DNA from: an uncultured Alphaproteobacteria bacterium | Lineage (GTDB): Bacteria; Pseudomonadota; Alphaproteobacteria; Rhodobacterales; Rhodobacteraceae | NCBI GenBank assembly: GCA_929200255.1 | Contig: CAKMYZ010000015.1 | Coordinates: forward strand, 1 to 64,000 | Direction of reading: 5' to 3' | DNA: 64,000 nt | Shown: positions 52,997 to 61,968 of the stretch, one piece after another | Layout of the letters: every line of letters begins with the position of its first letter | Numbering within the stretch: the stretch's first letter is position 1 | Position numbers and translations under genes: made by a program | The notes under the pieces: model-generated | Told to the model about the DNA's origin: nothing | The model's database searches: none | What the model saw: only the letters and a program-made list of their open reading frames with translations

Positions 52997-54198
52997 CGCA
53001 AACACCGGTCAAAGCCAGCTATGATGTCGTGATCGTCGGGGGCGCGATGTATGGATCATCTGTTGCGTGGTTCCTGACAGACAACCCTGACTTTGATGGG
53101 ACGATCCTTGTGGTGGAACGGGACCCGACCTACGAATTCACCTCAACCTCGCACACCAATTCGTGCATGCGGCAGCAATTCAGCCGTGAAATCAATATCC
53201 GGGTGTCCCAGTTTGCTGCGGATTACGTCAAGAACTTCCGCGCCTATATGGGGGGTGATGAGCGGGTGCCGCATCCGCGGTTGCAAAGCTATGGCTACAT
53301 GTATCTGGCCGACAACGCGGCGTTCGCGGCGATCCTGAAGGAAAACCAGGAACTACAGGCCGCTTGCGGGGCTGGCACCAAACACATGATGCCGGATGAA
53401 ATTGCAGCCGCTTACCCGTTCTACAACCTTGATGACATCATCGCGGGCAATCACAATTTGCGGGATGAGGGCTATTTTGACGGCAATACGCTGTTTGACT
53501 GGTGGCGGCGGTCGGCGCGCGAACGCGGGGTGGAATACCTGACCAACGAAGTGGTCGCGATGAACACAAACGCGTCAGGCACGCGCGTTGAAAGTGTTGT
53601 GCTGAAATCGGGCGAGGTGATCAGCTGCGGCACGGTGGTGAACGCGTCCGGGCCCCGCGCGGTCCTTACCTCGCGCATGGCGGGGATCGAAATCCCGGTA
53701 GAACCGCGCAAACGCTATACATTCATTTTTGAAGCGGAACAGCCGTTGGACCGTGATTTGCCGCTCACGATTGACCCGTCGGGCGTTCACATGCGCACCG
53801 ATGGCACCTACTATCTGGCAGGGTGCCCGCCCGATGATGATCCGGCTGTGGACTATGATGATTTTGTCCAGGACCACAGCATCTGGGAAGATAAGGTTTG
53901 GCCTGCCATTGCCACCCGCATTCCCCAATTCGAGGCGATCAAACTGCGCAATTCATGGGCCGGGCATTATGCCTACAACACCTTTGATCAAAACGCGATT
54001 TTGGGACCGCATAGTCAGGTCGAGAACTTTATTTTTGTGAATGGCTTCTCGGGCCACGGATTTCAACAATCCCCCGCGATGGGGCGCGGCACGGCAGAGT
54101 TGATCACCCATGGAGAATATCGCACGCTTGACCTGTCCCCCTTTGGGTATGATCGGATTGAGCGGGGCGAGAGATTTGTTGAAAAGGCTGTCATATGA
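52993..54198 (+). CDS. FAD-dependent oxidoreductase, DAO (D-amino-acid/sarcosine oxidase) family
   Basis: 401 residues from a TTG start inside the hyuB stop. The FAD-binding VVIVGGAMYGSSVAWFL is at the N-terminus and NGFSGHGFQQSPAMGRGTAELI closes the fold, as in sarcosine- and dimethylglycine-oxidase-type enzymes. It probably oxidises an amine or amino acid released by HyuAB, by inference from the coupling. In known creatinine routes the hydantoinase product leads to sarcosine, but the two following genes do not fit that route. Confidence 0.82.
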   Translation: MTQTPVKASYDVVIVGGAMYGSSVAWFLTDNPDFDGTILVVERDPTYEFTSTSHTNSCMRQQFSREINIRVSQFAADYVKNFRAYMGGDERVPHPRLQSYGYMYLADNAAFAAILKENQELQAACGAGTKHMMPDEIAAAYPFYNLDDIIAGNHNLRDEGYFDGNTLFDWWRRSARERGVEYLTNEVVAMNTNASGTRVESVVLKSGEVISCGTVVNASGPRAVLTSRMAGIEIPVEPRKRYTFIFEAEQPLDRDLPLTIDPSGVHMRTDGTYYLAGCPPDDDPAVDYDDFVQDHSIWEDKVWPAIATRIPQFEAIKLRNSWAGHYAYNTFDQNAILGPHSQVENFIFVNGFSGHGFQQSPAMGRGTAELITHGEYRTLDLSPFGYDRIERGERFVEKAVI

Positions 54199-54974
54199 AA
54201 TACCCGCAAAATACCTTTCTTGAAGGGCTGCGCAGCGGCGCGTCTCAAATCGGCTTTTGGGTCAGTCTTGCCAATAACCTGACGGCCGAAGTGGTCGCCA
54301 CATCGGGGTTTGATTGGCTGCTGGTTGATATGGAACACGCGCCCGGCGATGTGGCCACGGTGATTGGGCAGTTGCAGGCCATCGCACCGCACGGCCCTGG
54401 TGTGATGGTCCGCGCGCCTTGGAATGACCCGGTGATGGTCAAGCGGCTGCTGGATAGCGGTGCCCCCAATGTTTTGTTCCCGATGGTGCAATCTGTGGTG
54501 GAGGCGAAAGCGGCCGTAGCTGCAACGAAATACCCACCACACGGCATCCGCGGGGTGGCAGGCTCTATCCGAGCGAGCCAGTTTGGGCGGATCGAAAATT
54601 ATCATGCCCAGGCCAACGACAACATTGGCGTGATCATCCAGGCCGAAACACAGCTCGCTGTTGAAAAGGCGGTTGAAATGGGATCGGTCGAAGGTGTGGA
54701 TGGTGTTTTCTTCGGCCCTGCTGATATTGGCGCCGATATGGGGCTGCTGGGACAGACACAGTCACCGCAAGTCTGGGATGTGATCCGCGAGCAAGCGATA
54801 AAGCTGAAAGCGGCAGGTATCCCCGTTGGTACGCTGTCGACTAATCCGGCATTTGCTGCCGAGTTGATCAATGATGGGTTTGATTTTGTGGCCTGCGGGC
54901 TGGATTCAGATGTGCTCGCTAAGGGCTCAGACGCGTTGCTGACGCAGATGCGTCTTGCAACAGGAAAGGACTAA
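54195..54974 (+). CDS. HpcH/HpaI-family aldolase
   Basis: 259-residue class II (metal-dependent) aldolase. IGFWVSLANNLTAEVVATSGFDWLLVDMEHAP gives the opening with the catalytic His region (segments of one run), MVRAPWNDP binds pyruvate, and FFGPADIGADMG holds a metal-binding Asp. The family cleaves 2-oxo-4-hydroxy acids to pyruvate (or oxaloacetate) plus an aldehyde. ATG overlaps the oxidoreductase stop by four bases. The substrate is presumably a hydroxy-oxo acid made by the upstream enzymes. Confidence 0.85.
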   Translation: MKYPQNTFLEGLRSGASQIGFWVSLANNLTAEVVATSGFDWLLVDMEHAPGDVATVIGQLQAIAPHGPGVMVRAPWNDPVMVKRLLDSGAPNVLFPMVQSVVEAKAAVAATKYPPHGIRGVAGSIRASQFGRIENYHAQANDNIGVIIQAETQLAVEKAVEMGSVEGVDGVFFGPADIGADMGLLGQTQSPQVWDVIREQAIKLKAAGIPVGTLSTNPAFAAELINDGFDFVACGLDSDVLAKGSDALLTQMRLATGKD

Positions 54975-54977
54975 ACA

Positions 54978-55814
54978 ATGAAGAAACTTGTACTGACAGG
55001 GGCGGCGGGGAACCTTGGATCTTACTTGCGCGAACCGCTGAGCAAGATGTGTGATGAGTTGGTATCAACCGACATTGCCGATGATGTGGGCACGCTCTAC
55101 CCCGGTGAAAGCTATGTGAAGGCCGATCTGTCGGACCTGAACGCGATGCTTGAGGTGATCAAGGGCGCGGATATGGTTGTTCACTTCGGTGCCATCGGGG
55201 ATGAGGCCGCATGGGATGACATCCTGCAATCCAACATCATCGGGGCCTATAACGTCTGGGAAGCTGCCTATCGCTGCGGTGTCAAGCGGGTGGTCTATGC
55301 CAGTTCTGTGCACGCGGTTGGGATGCATAAGAAGACCGATACCATCGGACTTGATGCGCCACATCGCCCCGACACATACTACGGGCTGGCCAAGTGTTTC
55401 AGCGAAGACCTTGCCAGTCTCTACTGGGACAAGCGTGGGATTGAGAGCGTGTGCATGCGCATCTTTTCTTGCGCGCCGGCAGGTAATGCGCGCAGCATCG
55501 GTACATGGTTGTCCTATGATGACCTGATCCATCTGGTGGAACGGTCTGTCGATAGCCCGGTTGTTGGTTTCACGATTGTCTATGGCATCTCTAACAATGA
55601 CCGGGCTGTGGTGGACAATACCAAAGCCGGGCATCTGGGATATCGTCCCAAGGACAACGCTGAGGTTTTCGCCAAAGAGGTGTTTGCTGGCACGCCACCA
55701 TTGGACAACACCGACCCTGCCAATCTGTGCATCGGTGGTCCCTTTGCAACCGTGGAATTGGGTAACTCAGGTGTTGCGGGCATCGCAAAGATGAACACCG
55801 CTGGCGACGACTAG
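54978..55814 (+). CDS. NAD-dependent epimerase/dehydratase, uronate-dehydrogenase-like
   Basis: 278-residue extended short-chain dehydrogenase. GAAGNLGSYL is the NAD-binding glycine motif, VYASSVHAVG the serine of the catalytic triad and YYGLAKCFSEDLA the Tyr-x3-Lys pair. The overall sequence resembles bacterial uronate dehydrogenase (Udh), which oxidises glucuronate or galacturonate to the aldarolactone. Last gene of the operon, three bases after the aldolase. Its presence suggests a sugar-acid step coupled to amide opening. Confidence 0.8.
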   Translation: MKKLVLTGAAGNLGSYLREPLSKMCDELVSTDIADDVGTLYPGESYVKADLSDLNAMLEVIKGADMVVHFGAIGDEAAWDDILQSNIIGAYNVWEAAYRCGVKRVVYASSVHAVGMHKKTDTIGLDAPHRPDTYYGLAKCFSEDLASLYWDKRGIESVCMRIFSCAPAGNARSIGTWLSYDDLIHLVERSVDSPVVGFTIVYGISNNDRAVVDNTKAGHLGYRPKDNAEVFAKEVFAGTPPLDNTDPANLCIGGPFATVELGNSGVAGIAKMNTAGDD

Positions 55815-56242
55815 GGCTTCTTTTTTCCGCCCTGTGCCACCCACATTCCGGCAAGGATCAGCGCAACACCGGTGATCCTTGCCCACAGATTGCCGGGCGC
55901 GCCCAGCCAGACATCAAGCAACACGCCAAACACCATCTGCCCCGCAATGATCAGCAGGGCTGTTTGCGCGGCACCAATCCGTGCGATCAGCCAACTGCCG
56001 GTAGCGATAAAGATCACACCGACTGGCCCTCCCAAATAGGCCCACCATGGCGATTGCGCTGGCGACCCGGCAAACAGGCCGCCGACAAGCGCCGCCACCA
56101 CCGTGATAAAGCCAAGCCCGACGATATGGTTCCAGAAGGATGACTCCATCGCGGATGTGGACAAAGCCAACCGGCCGTTAATCTGACGGCTGAGCGACAC
56201 CAGAACACCGGCCAACACGGCGAGCGCGGCAAAACCGATCAT
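55811..56242 (-). CDS. Small DMT-family transporter, YdcZ (DUF606) type
   Basis: 143 residues with five hydrophobic helices. SLSRQINGRLALSTSAMESSFWNHIVG is the YdcZ signature (N-terminal half), and GQMVFGVLLDVWLG the second. It overlaps by four bases with a second homologous gene, so the two probably form a heterodimer giving ten helices. Tail-to-tail with the Udh-like gene. Substrate unknown. Confidence 0.83.
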   Translation of the reverse strand: MIGFAALAVLAGVLVSLSRQINGRLALSTSAMESSFWNHIVGLGFITVVAALVGGLFAGSPAQSPWWAYLGGPVGVIFIATGSWLIARIGAAQTALLIIAGQMVFGVLLDVWLGAPGNLWARITGVALILAGMWVAQGGKKKP

Positions 56243-56706
56243 GGCGCACTTCCAAAAAAGATCAGGACCAGACTGCCGGCGATGATCAAAGTCAGCGCTA
56301 GATAGTCGCGGGCGCCCGGCGTGCGTTGCGGCAGGTCGAAAAGGCCCCGCATATCGGCAAAAAGGCTAAAGATCATTTGCCCGGCTAGCCCCAACGCGAT
56401 TGTGCCCGATAGGGCCAAGGCTGAATTCAGCGTGGCAGAGGTGAGCATGACAGTGACCGCGCCCGACACGCCACCAAGATAGATCCAAAGCGGTGGGCGT
56501 GCGGCCTTTGCACGTTTGGGGCGCATGATCGCGAGCAAAAGAAGGGCTGCAACTGTTCCGGTCAGATGCGGCACCCAAGAGGCAAAGAACAGTGACCCGT
56601 AAGCGGCCAGTGTGCCGTTGAACAGCACCATAAGCGACAGCAGGCCGCCTGCGCCAAAAGCAGCAACAAAGTGGATCAGATTAGGCGGCTGTGCGGACTG
56701 CGACAT
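56239..56706 (-). CDS. Small DMT-family transporter, YdcZ (DUF606) type, partner
   Basis: 155 residues with five hydrophobic helices. LSLMVLFNGTLAAYGSLFFASWV and GLAGQMIFSLFADMRGLF mirror the same two signatures as in its neighbour, including the NG-L and GQM-F positions. Upstream partner of the pair. The start at 56706 overlaps nothing, and 14 bases separate it from the hypothetical gene upstream. Confidence 0.8.
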   Translation of the reverse strand: MSQSAQPPNLIHFVAAFGAGGLLSLMVLFNGTLAAYGSLFFASWVPHLTGTVAALLLLAIMRPKRAKAARPPLWIYLGGVSGAVTVMLTSATLNSALALSGTIALGLAGQMIFSLFADMRGLFDLPQRTPGARDYLALTLIIAGSLVLIFFGSAP

Positions 56707-56719
56707 AGTCGCCGCTTGT

Positions 56720-57157
56720 CTAGGTTTTTGTAGCGCTGCGCAATTGTTGTTGTCGTCTTACGGCACCGTAATAGAGGTTCGGCTTCTTTGCGGGTCGAGA
56801 GGATTTGACCTGATGCATCTGCTTGATCAGCGCGCGATTGCCCGGTGCCAGCCAAAGGGATGCATATTTTGACATCCACGACGGCAGGACTTCAACGGCA
56901 TGGGCGTGCAAGGCCATCTTCTGTTCAAGCGCACTCAGATCGTCAAAGGGATCGGTGCAATGTTGTTTGCGCATCAGATCAATACAAAGCGCAACCAGAC
57001 GCGGTGAGGCGCCTTCGTCAGGTGGAACAGCAACTGCGGACTGGTAAATCGCCGGCAGATCGATATGCAAGGCGCTAAAGCGGCGCTTTGTTAAAATATG
57101 ACCAATGAGCCAAAATACTGCCACACTGGTTAACACAATGATCAAGAAAACGGGCAA
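56720..57157 (-). CDS. Hypothetical membrane-anchored protein
   Basis: 145 residues with one N-terminal membrane helix (FLIIVLTSVAVFWLIGHIL), then a soluble, helix-rich and basic region ending PAKKPNLYYGAVRRQQQLR. I recognise no family. The codon use and spacing before the YdcZ pair look like a real gene. No signal cleavage site is evident, so it is probably anchored with the bulk in the cytoplasm given the positive charges after the helix (LTKRR). Confidence 0.6.
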   Translation of the reverse strand: MPVFLIIVLTSVAVFWLIGHILTKRRFSALHIDLPAIYQSAVAVPPDEGASPRLVALCIDLMRKQHCTDPFDDLSALEQKMALHAHAVEVLPSWMSKYASLWLAPGNRALIKQMHQVKSSRPAKKPNLYYGAVRRQQQLRSATKT

Positions 57158-57181
57158 ACTACGTCCTTGTTACTGTTCCTG

Positions 57182-57201
57182 CATACTACATCATACTACA
57201 T
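57182..57201. repeat. Tandem 10-base repeat upstream of rpsD
   Basis: CATACTACAT occurs twice in direct tandem. It lies between the divergent hypothetical gene and rpsD. One-helical-turn spacing could place two regulator monomers on the same face of the DNA, but it may be chance. Confidence 0.6.
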
Positions 57202-57363
57202 ATCGTGTGTCTTTGGCCATATTGGGACGAAATAGGTTCAAACTTGAGTCGTGCAGATAACTTTAGATGAACGGCAATGCCGTGCCCGTTGACACCACCA
57301 GAATCCCCTCTATAAGCCGCCCATTCATTGGTGTTGGTGGCCCGCGCAAGCGGAACCCTGTCA

Positions 57364-57381
57364 CCCCGGCCAAATCCGGGG
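57364..57381 (+). promoter_or_regulatory. Leader hairpin before rpsD
   Basis: CCCCGG (57364-57369) pairs with CCGGGG (57376-57381) around a six-base loop, 42 bases before the rpsD start. S4 is a known translational autoregulator in several bacteria, so a leader structure could serve that purpose; no match to a described S4 leader can be claimed. Confidence 0.45.
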
Positions 57382-57423
57382 AAAGGACAACGCCCTTCGC
57401 AACGTAAAGAAGGAGATCAGCGT

Positions 57424-58044
57424 ATGACAAAACGTACCGCTGCCAAGTACAAAATTGACCGCCGGATGGGCGAAAACATCTGGGGGCGTCCAAAATCACC
57501 CGTCAACCGTCGTGAATATGGCCCCGGCCAGCACGGTCAGCGCCGTAAGGGCAAACTGTCCGATTTCGGCACACAGCTGCGCGCAAAGCAAAAGCTGAAG
57601 GGTTACTACGGTGATCTGACAGAAAAGCAGTTCCGCCGCATCTATGGTGAAGCCGAGCGTGTGAAGGGCGATACAGGTGAAAACCTCATCGGCCTGCTCG
57701 AGCGTCGTCTGGACGCCGTTGTTTACCGCGCCAAGTTCGTCCCAACCGTCTTTGCTGCACGTCAGTTCGTGAACCACGGCCACGTCACTGTGAACGGTAA
57801 GAAAGTGAACATTCCTTCCTACCGCGTCAAAGAAGGCGACGTGATCGAAGTACGTCAGAAGTCCAAACAGCTTGAGCTGGTTTTGGTCGCGTCCCAACTG
57901 CCAGAGCGTGATGTGCCTGATTACATGGAGGTTGACCACAACAAGATGACAGCGACCTTCACACGCACACCTGGTCTGGGCGATGTGCCTTATCCGGTTA
58001 CGATGGAACCAAACCTCGTCGTCGAATTCTACGCAAAGAACTGA
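57424..58044 (+). CDS. rpsD: 30S ribosomal protein S4
   Basis: 206 residues, the standard length. [20 protein letters not shown] opens it, and the S4 RNA-binding domain contains [44 protein letters not shown] (three consecutive conserved segments), ending [12 protein letters not shown] 57424 has AAGGAG eight bases upstream. It binds 16S rRNA early in assembly. Stand-alone gene with its own terminator. Confidence 0.98.
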   Translation: MTKRTAAKYKIDRRMGENIWGRPKSPVNRREYGPGQHGQRRKGKLSDFGTQLRAKQKLKGYYGDLTEKQFRRIYGEAERVKGDTGENLIGLLERRLDAVVYRAKFVPTVFAARQFVNHGHVTVNGKKVNIPSYRVKEGDVIEVRQKSKQLELVLVASQLPERDVPDYMEVDHNKMTATFTRTPGLGDVPYPVTMEPNLVVEFYAKN

Positions 58045-58095
58045 TATCTGACCCTGTCAGATACCTCTCCGGACATGTTTCGGGGGTTGATATTC

Positions 58096-58125
58096 AAAGC
58101 CGCTCCGATCCGGGGCGGCTTTTTT
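58096..58125 (+). terminator. Rho-independent terminator after rpsD
   Basis: GCCGCTCC (58099-58106) pairs with GGGGCGGC (58112-58119, one wobble) and is followed by six T (58120-58125). The T-run touches the stop codon of the convergent AraC-type gene. Confidence 0.93.
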
Positions 58126-58874
58126 CATTCCAGGTTGCGAAAATCCGACGGTGTCTGACCGGTGAAGTCCAAAAATGCGCTGTTGAAGGCGCTGGATGAG
58201 TTGTAGCCGACATCCATTGCAATCTGCGTGATTTGGCGTGCTGGATCAGCCAGCGCTTCGACCGCGCGAATAACCCGCAGACGGCGCAGGCAGTCGCGCC
58301 ATGGCATGCCCAATTCTTCATGAAAGCGACGTGCGAGGGTGCGTTCGGTCACGCCGACTTCGGCGGCGATTGCGGCAATGCTCAAGGGCTCGGCCAAACG
58401 GGCCTCTGTCATCTCTAACGCCGCCAGGACCGGTTCGGACTGTGCCACCGGCATCCACATATCGTTGGGCGCTTCCGCCGCTTTTGTTGCCAGCATATAG
58501 AGCGTGTCAAATAGCTGTTTGCCTTCCGCAGGCAGCGTTTCCAATTCGGGCGCGTAGCCGCGGCAGGCCAAAACCAGTTCACGGCCCAATGGTGACATGT
58601 CCAGCACCCGCAAAGGTGCCTTTGGCGCTGCGTATGCCTTTGGTGAGAACAGGGCGGAACAGCAGGTGATCGTCGTCGCAATCGACAACGTAATGGGGGC
58701 GCCTGCCGCGATCAGTGCCGCGCGGGCGGGCGGCACCGTCCATGACCGCCCTTCTGCTTGCAGGCGCATTGTCCCCTTCGCAGCATAGAGCAAGTAGTGC
58801 CGATCAAATTGCACTGTCTTTCCCGCCTCAGGCGGAAAGTCACGATATACGCAATATGCAGGTAGGGACGACAT
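58125..58874 (-). CDS. AraC-family transcriptional regulator
   Basis: 249 residues: an N-terminal cupin-like sensing domain (HYLLYAAKGTMRLQAEGRSW) and a C-terminal double helix-turn-helix (SIAAIAAEVGVTERTLARRF, then QITQIAMDVGYNSSSAFNSAF and TGQTPSDFR). Two codons or so between it and the upstream monooxygenase-like gene suggest a shared control unit, although its target is unknown. Confidence 0.87.
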   Translation of the reverse strand: MSSLPAYCVYRDFPPEAGKTVQFDRHYLLYAAKGTMRLQAEGRSWTVPPARAALIAAGAPITLSIATTITCCSALFSPKAYAAPKAPLRVLDMSPLGRELVLACRGYAPELETLPAEGKQLFDTLYMLATKAAEAPNDMWMPVAQSEPVLAALEMTEARLAEPLSIAAIAAEVGVTERTLARRFHEELGMPWRDCLRRLRVIRAVEALADPARQITQIAMDVGYNSSSAFNSAFLDFTGQTPSDFRNLE

Positions 58875-58883
58875 CGCGACAGC

Positions 58884-59177
58884 TTAGCCGATGAGAGAGG
58901 CGTCATAAACCATCGTGCTGGGTGCACCAGTCATCATCGGGCGCAGGATACCTCCGAGATGGGCAAACAACGGGCCAGAGCGGTACGCATCGAGACTAGC
59001 CAGATCGTCCCATTGATGAAGCAAGGTCACCACGTCATCTGCGACTGGATCGATCAGGATCCTGCATCCGCGATTGCCAGATTGGGCGCGGATCGCTGGC
59101 GCCTCTTTGGTCAGGCAATCGACCGCTGCAGCGCGGTCCTGTGGGGCAACACAGAAGTTGACTTCGACATAAATCAT
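58884..59177 (-). CDS. ABM-domain protein (quinol monooxygenase-like)
   Basis: 97 residues of the antibiotic-biosynthesis-monooxygenase fold: MIYVEVNFCVAPQDRAAAVD, a central GCRILIDPV and HQWDDLASLDAYRSGPLFAHL. Such small ferredoxin-like-fold dimers include YgiN quinol monooxygenase and various detoxification proteins. Reaction unknown. It lies upstream of the AraC-type gene in the same direction. Confidence 0.78.
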   Translation of the reverse strand: MIYVEVNFCVAPQDRAAAVDCLTKEAPAIRAQSGNRGCRILIDPVADDVVTLLHQWDDLASLDAYRSGPLFAHLGGILRPMMTGAPSTMVYDASLIG

Positions 59178-59192
59178 TGGGGTCCCTTTCTT

Positions 59193-59807
59193 TCATAGGT
59201 GTTTGACAAGATATGCATGGCTGGATCGGCTGGGTGGGCCTGCGGGGAAAGACGCATCCCATTCGCACGACAATCCAGCCTGGGCGAAGAGGTCCAGCAT
59301 ACGCGTTGGGCGGACCCACCGGTGACGCCAGCGCGTCCAGATGATCCAGTTGCACCAATGCGGCTTACTGACGACCAGCAAGAGCGTCCCATCTGGTGCA
59401 AGATAAGATTTCAATAAAGAGAGCGCCGCGCCCAGATCGGCAAAATGCTCGATCACATGGGCGCAAAGGATCACATCATGTCGCTGTTGGGGTTTGTCTT
59501 CAAGCTTAGCGACCAAAGGCTTCAGTCGCGGTGCTATATGGATAAGCGACCGGGTCGCTGTGCGCACCATCTGCTCTGCCGGGTCCAGTAACGTCAGGCA
59601 ATTGGGTGGTCCTGCGACCTCAATCAGCGCGCGACTGAAATCGCCGGTGCCGCAGCCTATGTCGATGACATTCACGTGCTCCGATTGAATGCCGCAAATC
59701 TCGACCATCCAACGATAGGCCGCTGCGTACCCAAGCCCCTCGATCTTGGCGCGCCACTGGCTTGCGACGATGTCATAGGACTGTACGAGTTGATGTTGCG
59801 AAGTCAT
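59193..59807 (-). CDS. Class I SAM-dependent methyltransferase
   Basis: 204 residues from ATG 59807 (MTSQHQLVQSYDIVASQW). NVIDIGCGTGDFSRAL is the SAM-binding motif I, LTLLDPAEQM motif II, and VILCAHVIEHFADL motif IV. Resembles UbiE/UbiG-type enzymes, but the acceptor is unknown. The upstream extension to 59894 lies in the divergent region toward hisC and has no family sequence. Confidence 0.83.
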   Translation of the reverse strand: MTSQHQLVQSYDIVASQWRAKIEGLGYAAAYRWMVEICGIQSEHVNVIDIGCGTGDFSRALIEVAGPPNCLTLLDPAEQMVRTATRSLIHIAPRLKPLVAKLEDKPQQRHDVILCAHVIEHFADLGAALSLLKSYLAPDGTLLLVVSKPHWCNWIIWTRWRHRWVRPTRMLDLFAQAGLSCEWDASFPAGPPSRSSHAYLVKHL

Positions 59808-59959
59808 GATCCAAACCTTAGTCACTTGGTCATTGATAGGCTTTCGCGGGATTGCCAAAAATCCGCTGTCATCAGACAAAACGCCAAGGCCCACCTTGGC
59901 ACTGGCCTTGCCTCGGGCAGGGCGATAGAACAGGCGAAACGAGACGGGAACGGACCTCT

Positions 59960-61045
59960 ATGGCTGACGGCATTCAACCCCAACCGGGCATTTTGGACAT
60001 CGCGCTTTATCAGGGCGGCGCATCGACGCTGGCCGGGCAAAGCAACGTACTCAAGCTGTCATCGAACGAGAACCCGCTGGGGCCAAGCGACGCCGCCAAA
60101 GAAGCGGTTGTGCATGCCACACATACCCTGCACCGCTACCCATCAGCCGATCATGCAAGCCTGCGCGCCGCGATTGCCGAGGTTTGGCACGTCGATGCAG
60201 AGCGGGTGTTCTGCGGCGTCGGTTCCGGCGATGTGCTGAAACTGCTGGCCGAGGCATATGCCGGGCCGGGTGATGAGGTTGTGTTCACCGAACACGGGTT
60301 CGCGATGTACCCCATCTATGCACATGCCTGTGGTGCGACGCCTGTTGTGGTGCCCGAAAGTGAACGAGTGGTCGATGTAGGCGCGATCCTTGCGGCCTGC
60401 ACCGAAAAGACAAAACTGGTGTTCATTGCCAATCCCGCCAACCCGACCGGTACGATGATCAGCAGCGCCGAGGTCGCGCGATTGGCCGAAGGGTTGCCAT
60501 CACAGGCAATGTTGGTTCTGGACGGGGCCTATGCAGAGTTTGTGGATGGGTTTGACGCGGGCAAGTCTCTGGTTGAGGCGCGAAACAACGTCTTTATGTC
60601 GCGTACCTTCTCGAAGATTTATGGCCTTGGCGGTATGCGCGTCGGTTGGGGGTACGGCCCGCAGGCCGTCATCGATGTGCTCAACCGCATCAGAGGGCCA
60701 TTCAATCTCTCGGCTGCGGCACTGGCGGCTGCCGAAGCTGCGGTGCGTGATACAGAGCATACCGAAAAATGCCGGATCGAGAACGCGAAATGGCGCTGTT
60801 GGTTGGCCAAGGCCTTGGCCGAACTTGGGGTGCCCTCTGACATCTCTTCGGCGAACTTCGTCCTTGCCCGTTTCACCGATGAGGCAGAAGCCAACGCCTG
60901 TGATGATCACCTGCGCAGCGAAGGCATCATCGTGCGGCGCGTGGCAGGTTATGGTTTGCCGCATTGCCTGCGAATTACGGTGGGCGATGAAAGCGCCTGC
61001 CGCCGGGTCGCCCATGCGGTGGCACAGTTCAAAGGGGTGGTGTGA
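59960..61045 (+). CDS. hisC: Histidinol-phosphate aminotransferase family (HisC-like)
   Basis: 361-residue class I/II PLP aminotransferase. [12 protein letters not shown] opens the fold, [10 protein letters not shown] is a substrate/cofactor loop, VLDGAYAEF binds PLP and [17 protein letters not shown] holds the PLP lysine. It overlaps a TyrA-like dehydrogenase gene, an arrangement seen in roseobacters where this enzyme may also transaminate prephenate or aromatic acids. Sequence alone does not separate histidine from aromatic synthesis. Confidence 0.88.
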   Translation: MADGIQPQPGILDIALYQGGASTLAGQSNVLKLSSNENPLGPSDAAKEAVVHATHTLHRYPSADHASLRAAIAEVWHVDAERVFCGVGSGDVLKLLAEAYAGPGDEVVFTEHGFAMYPIYAHACGATPVVVPESERVVDVGAILAACTEKTKLVFIANPANPTGTMISSAEVARLAEGLPSQAMLVLDGAYAEFVDGFDAGKSLVEARNNVFMSRTFSKIYGLGGMRVGWGYGPQAVIDVLNRIRGPFNLSAAALAAAEAAVRDTEHTEKCRIENAKWRCWLAKALAELGVPSDISSANFVLARFTDEAEANACDDHLRSEGIIVRRVAGYGLPHCLRITVGDESACRRVAHAVAQFKGVV

Positions 61046-61968
61046 TGGCGCAAATCTATGATCGCGTCGCCCTGATCGGCCTTGGCCTGATCGCCTCATC
61101 CATGTGCCACGCCATGCGGCGCGCTGGCTTAGCGGGCGAGATTGTAGGTTACGCACGTTCGCCCGAGACCCGCGCCATCGCGCGCGAGATCGGGCTGTGT
61201 GATACAGTCTATGAAACCGCCGCAGATGCAGCAAAAGATGCGGATCTCGTGGTGCTTTGCGTTCCGGTTGGGGCCATGGCGGCTGTCGCTGCTGAAATTG
61301 GGCCGGTCCTGAAACCCAGTGCTACAGTCAGTGATGTGGGGTCGGTTAAGCGGACCGTGATTGAAAGCGTGGGGCCATATATCCCGAAAGGCGTCCACTT
61401 TGTGCCCGCACACCCGCTTGCCGGGACCGAGCATTCCGGCCCGCGGTCCGGTTTTGCAGAGCTGTTTGATGGACGCTACACCATTCTGGTGCCCACTGAG
61501 GGTAGTGAGACAGCAGCCATTGATCAGTTGGCCGCGCTTTGGCGTGGCATGGGCGCATTGATCGAACAGATGGATGCCGAACATCATGATCTGGTGCTGG
61601 CTGTCACAAGTCACACACCCCACCTGATCGCCTACACGATGGTTGGCGTGGCCGACGATCTGCGCCGGGTGACGGACAGCGAAGTGATCAAATATTCGGC
61701 TGCCGGTTTTCGCGATTTCACACGGATTGCCGCGTCTGACCCGGTCATGTGGCGTGATGTATTCCTCAATAACAAAGAAGCAACGCTTGAGATTTTGGGC
61801 CGCTTTACCGAAGAGCTTTTCGCGCTTCAGCGGGCTATTCGGCAAGGTGATGGGGACCATCTGCACGATTACTTTACGCGCACCCGGTCGATCCGGCGCG
61901 GGATTATTGAGGCGGGCCAGGACACTGACGCGCCTGATTTTGGCCGCGCCAAGGCACCGAAGACGTGA
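61045..61968 (+). CDS. Prephenate/arogenate dehydrogenase family protein (TyrA-like)
   Basis: 307 residues. VALIGLGLIASSM is the NAD(P)-binding glycine motif, then SDVGSVKRTVIES, VPAHPLAGTEHSGP with the catalytic His, and SHTPHLIAYTMV. It converts prephenate or arogenate toward tyrosine. ATG 61045 overlaps the hisC stop and has AAGGGG upstream; a GTG three bases earlier is possible. Coupled also to the following gene by GTGA. Confidence 0.9.
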   Translation: MAQIYDRVALIGLGLIASSMCHAMRRAGLAGEIVGYARSPETRAIAREIGLCDTVYETAADAAKDADLVVLCVPVGAMAAVAAEIGPVLKPSATVSDVGSVKRTVIESVGPYIPKGVHFVPAHPLAGTEHSGPRSGFAELFDGRYTILVPTEGSETAAIDQLAALWRGMGALIEQMDAEHHDLVLAVTSHTPHLIAYTMVGVADDLRRVTDSEVIKYSAAGFRDFTRIAASDPVMWRDVFLNNKEATLEILGRFTEELFALQRAIRQGDGDHLHDYFTRTRSIRRGIIEAGQDTDAPDFGRAKAPKT

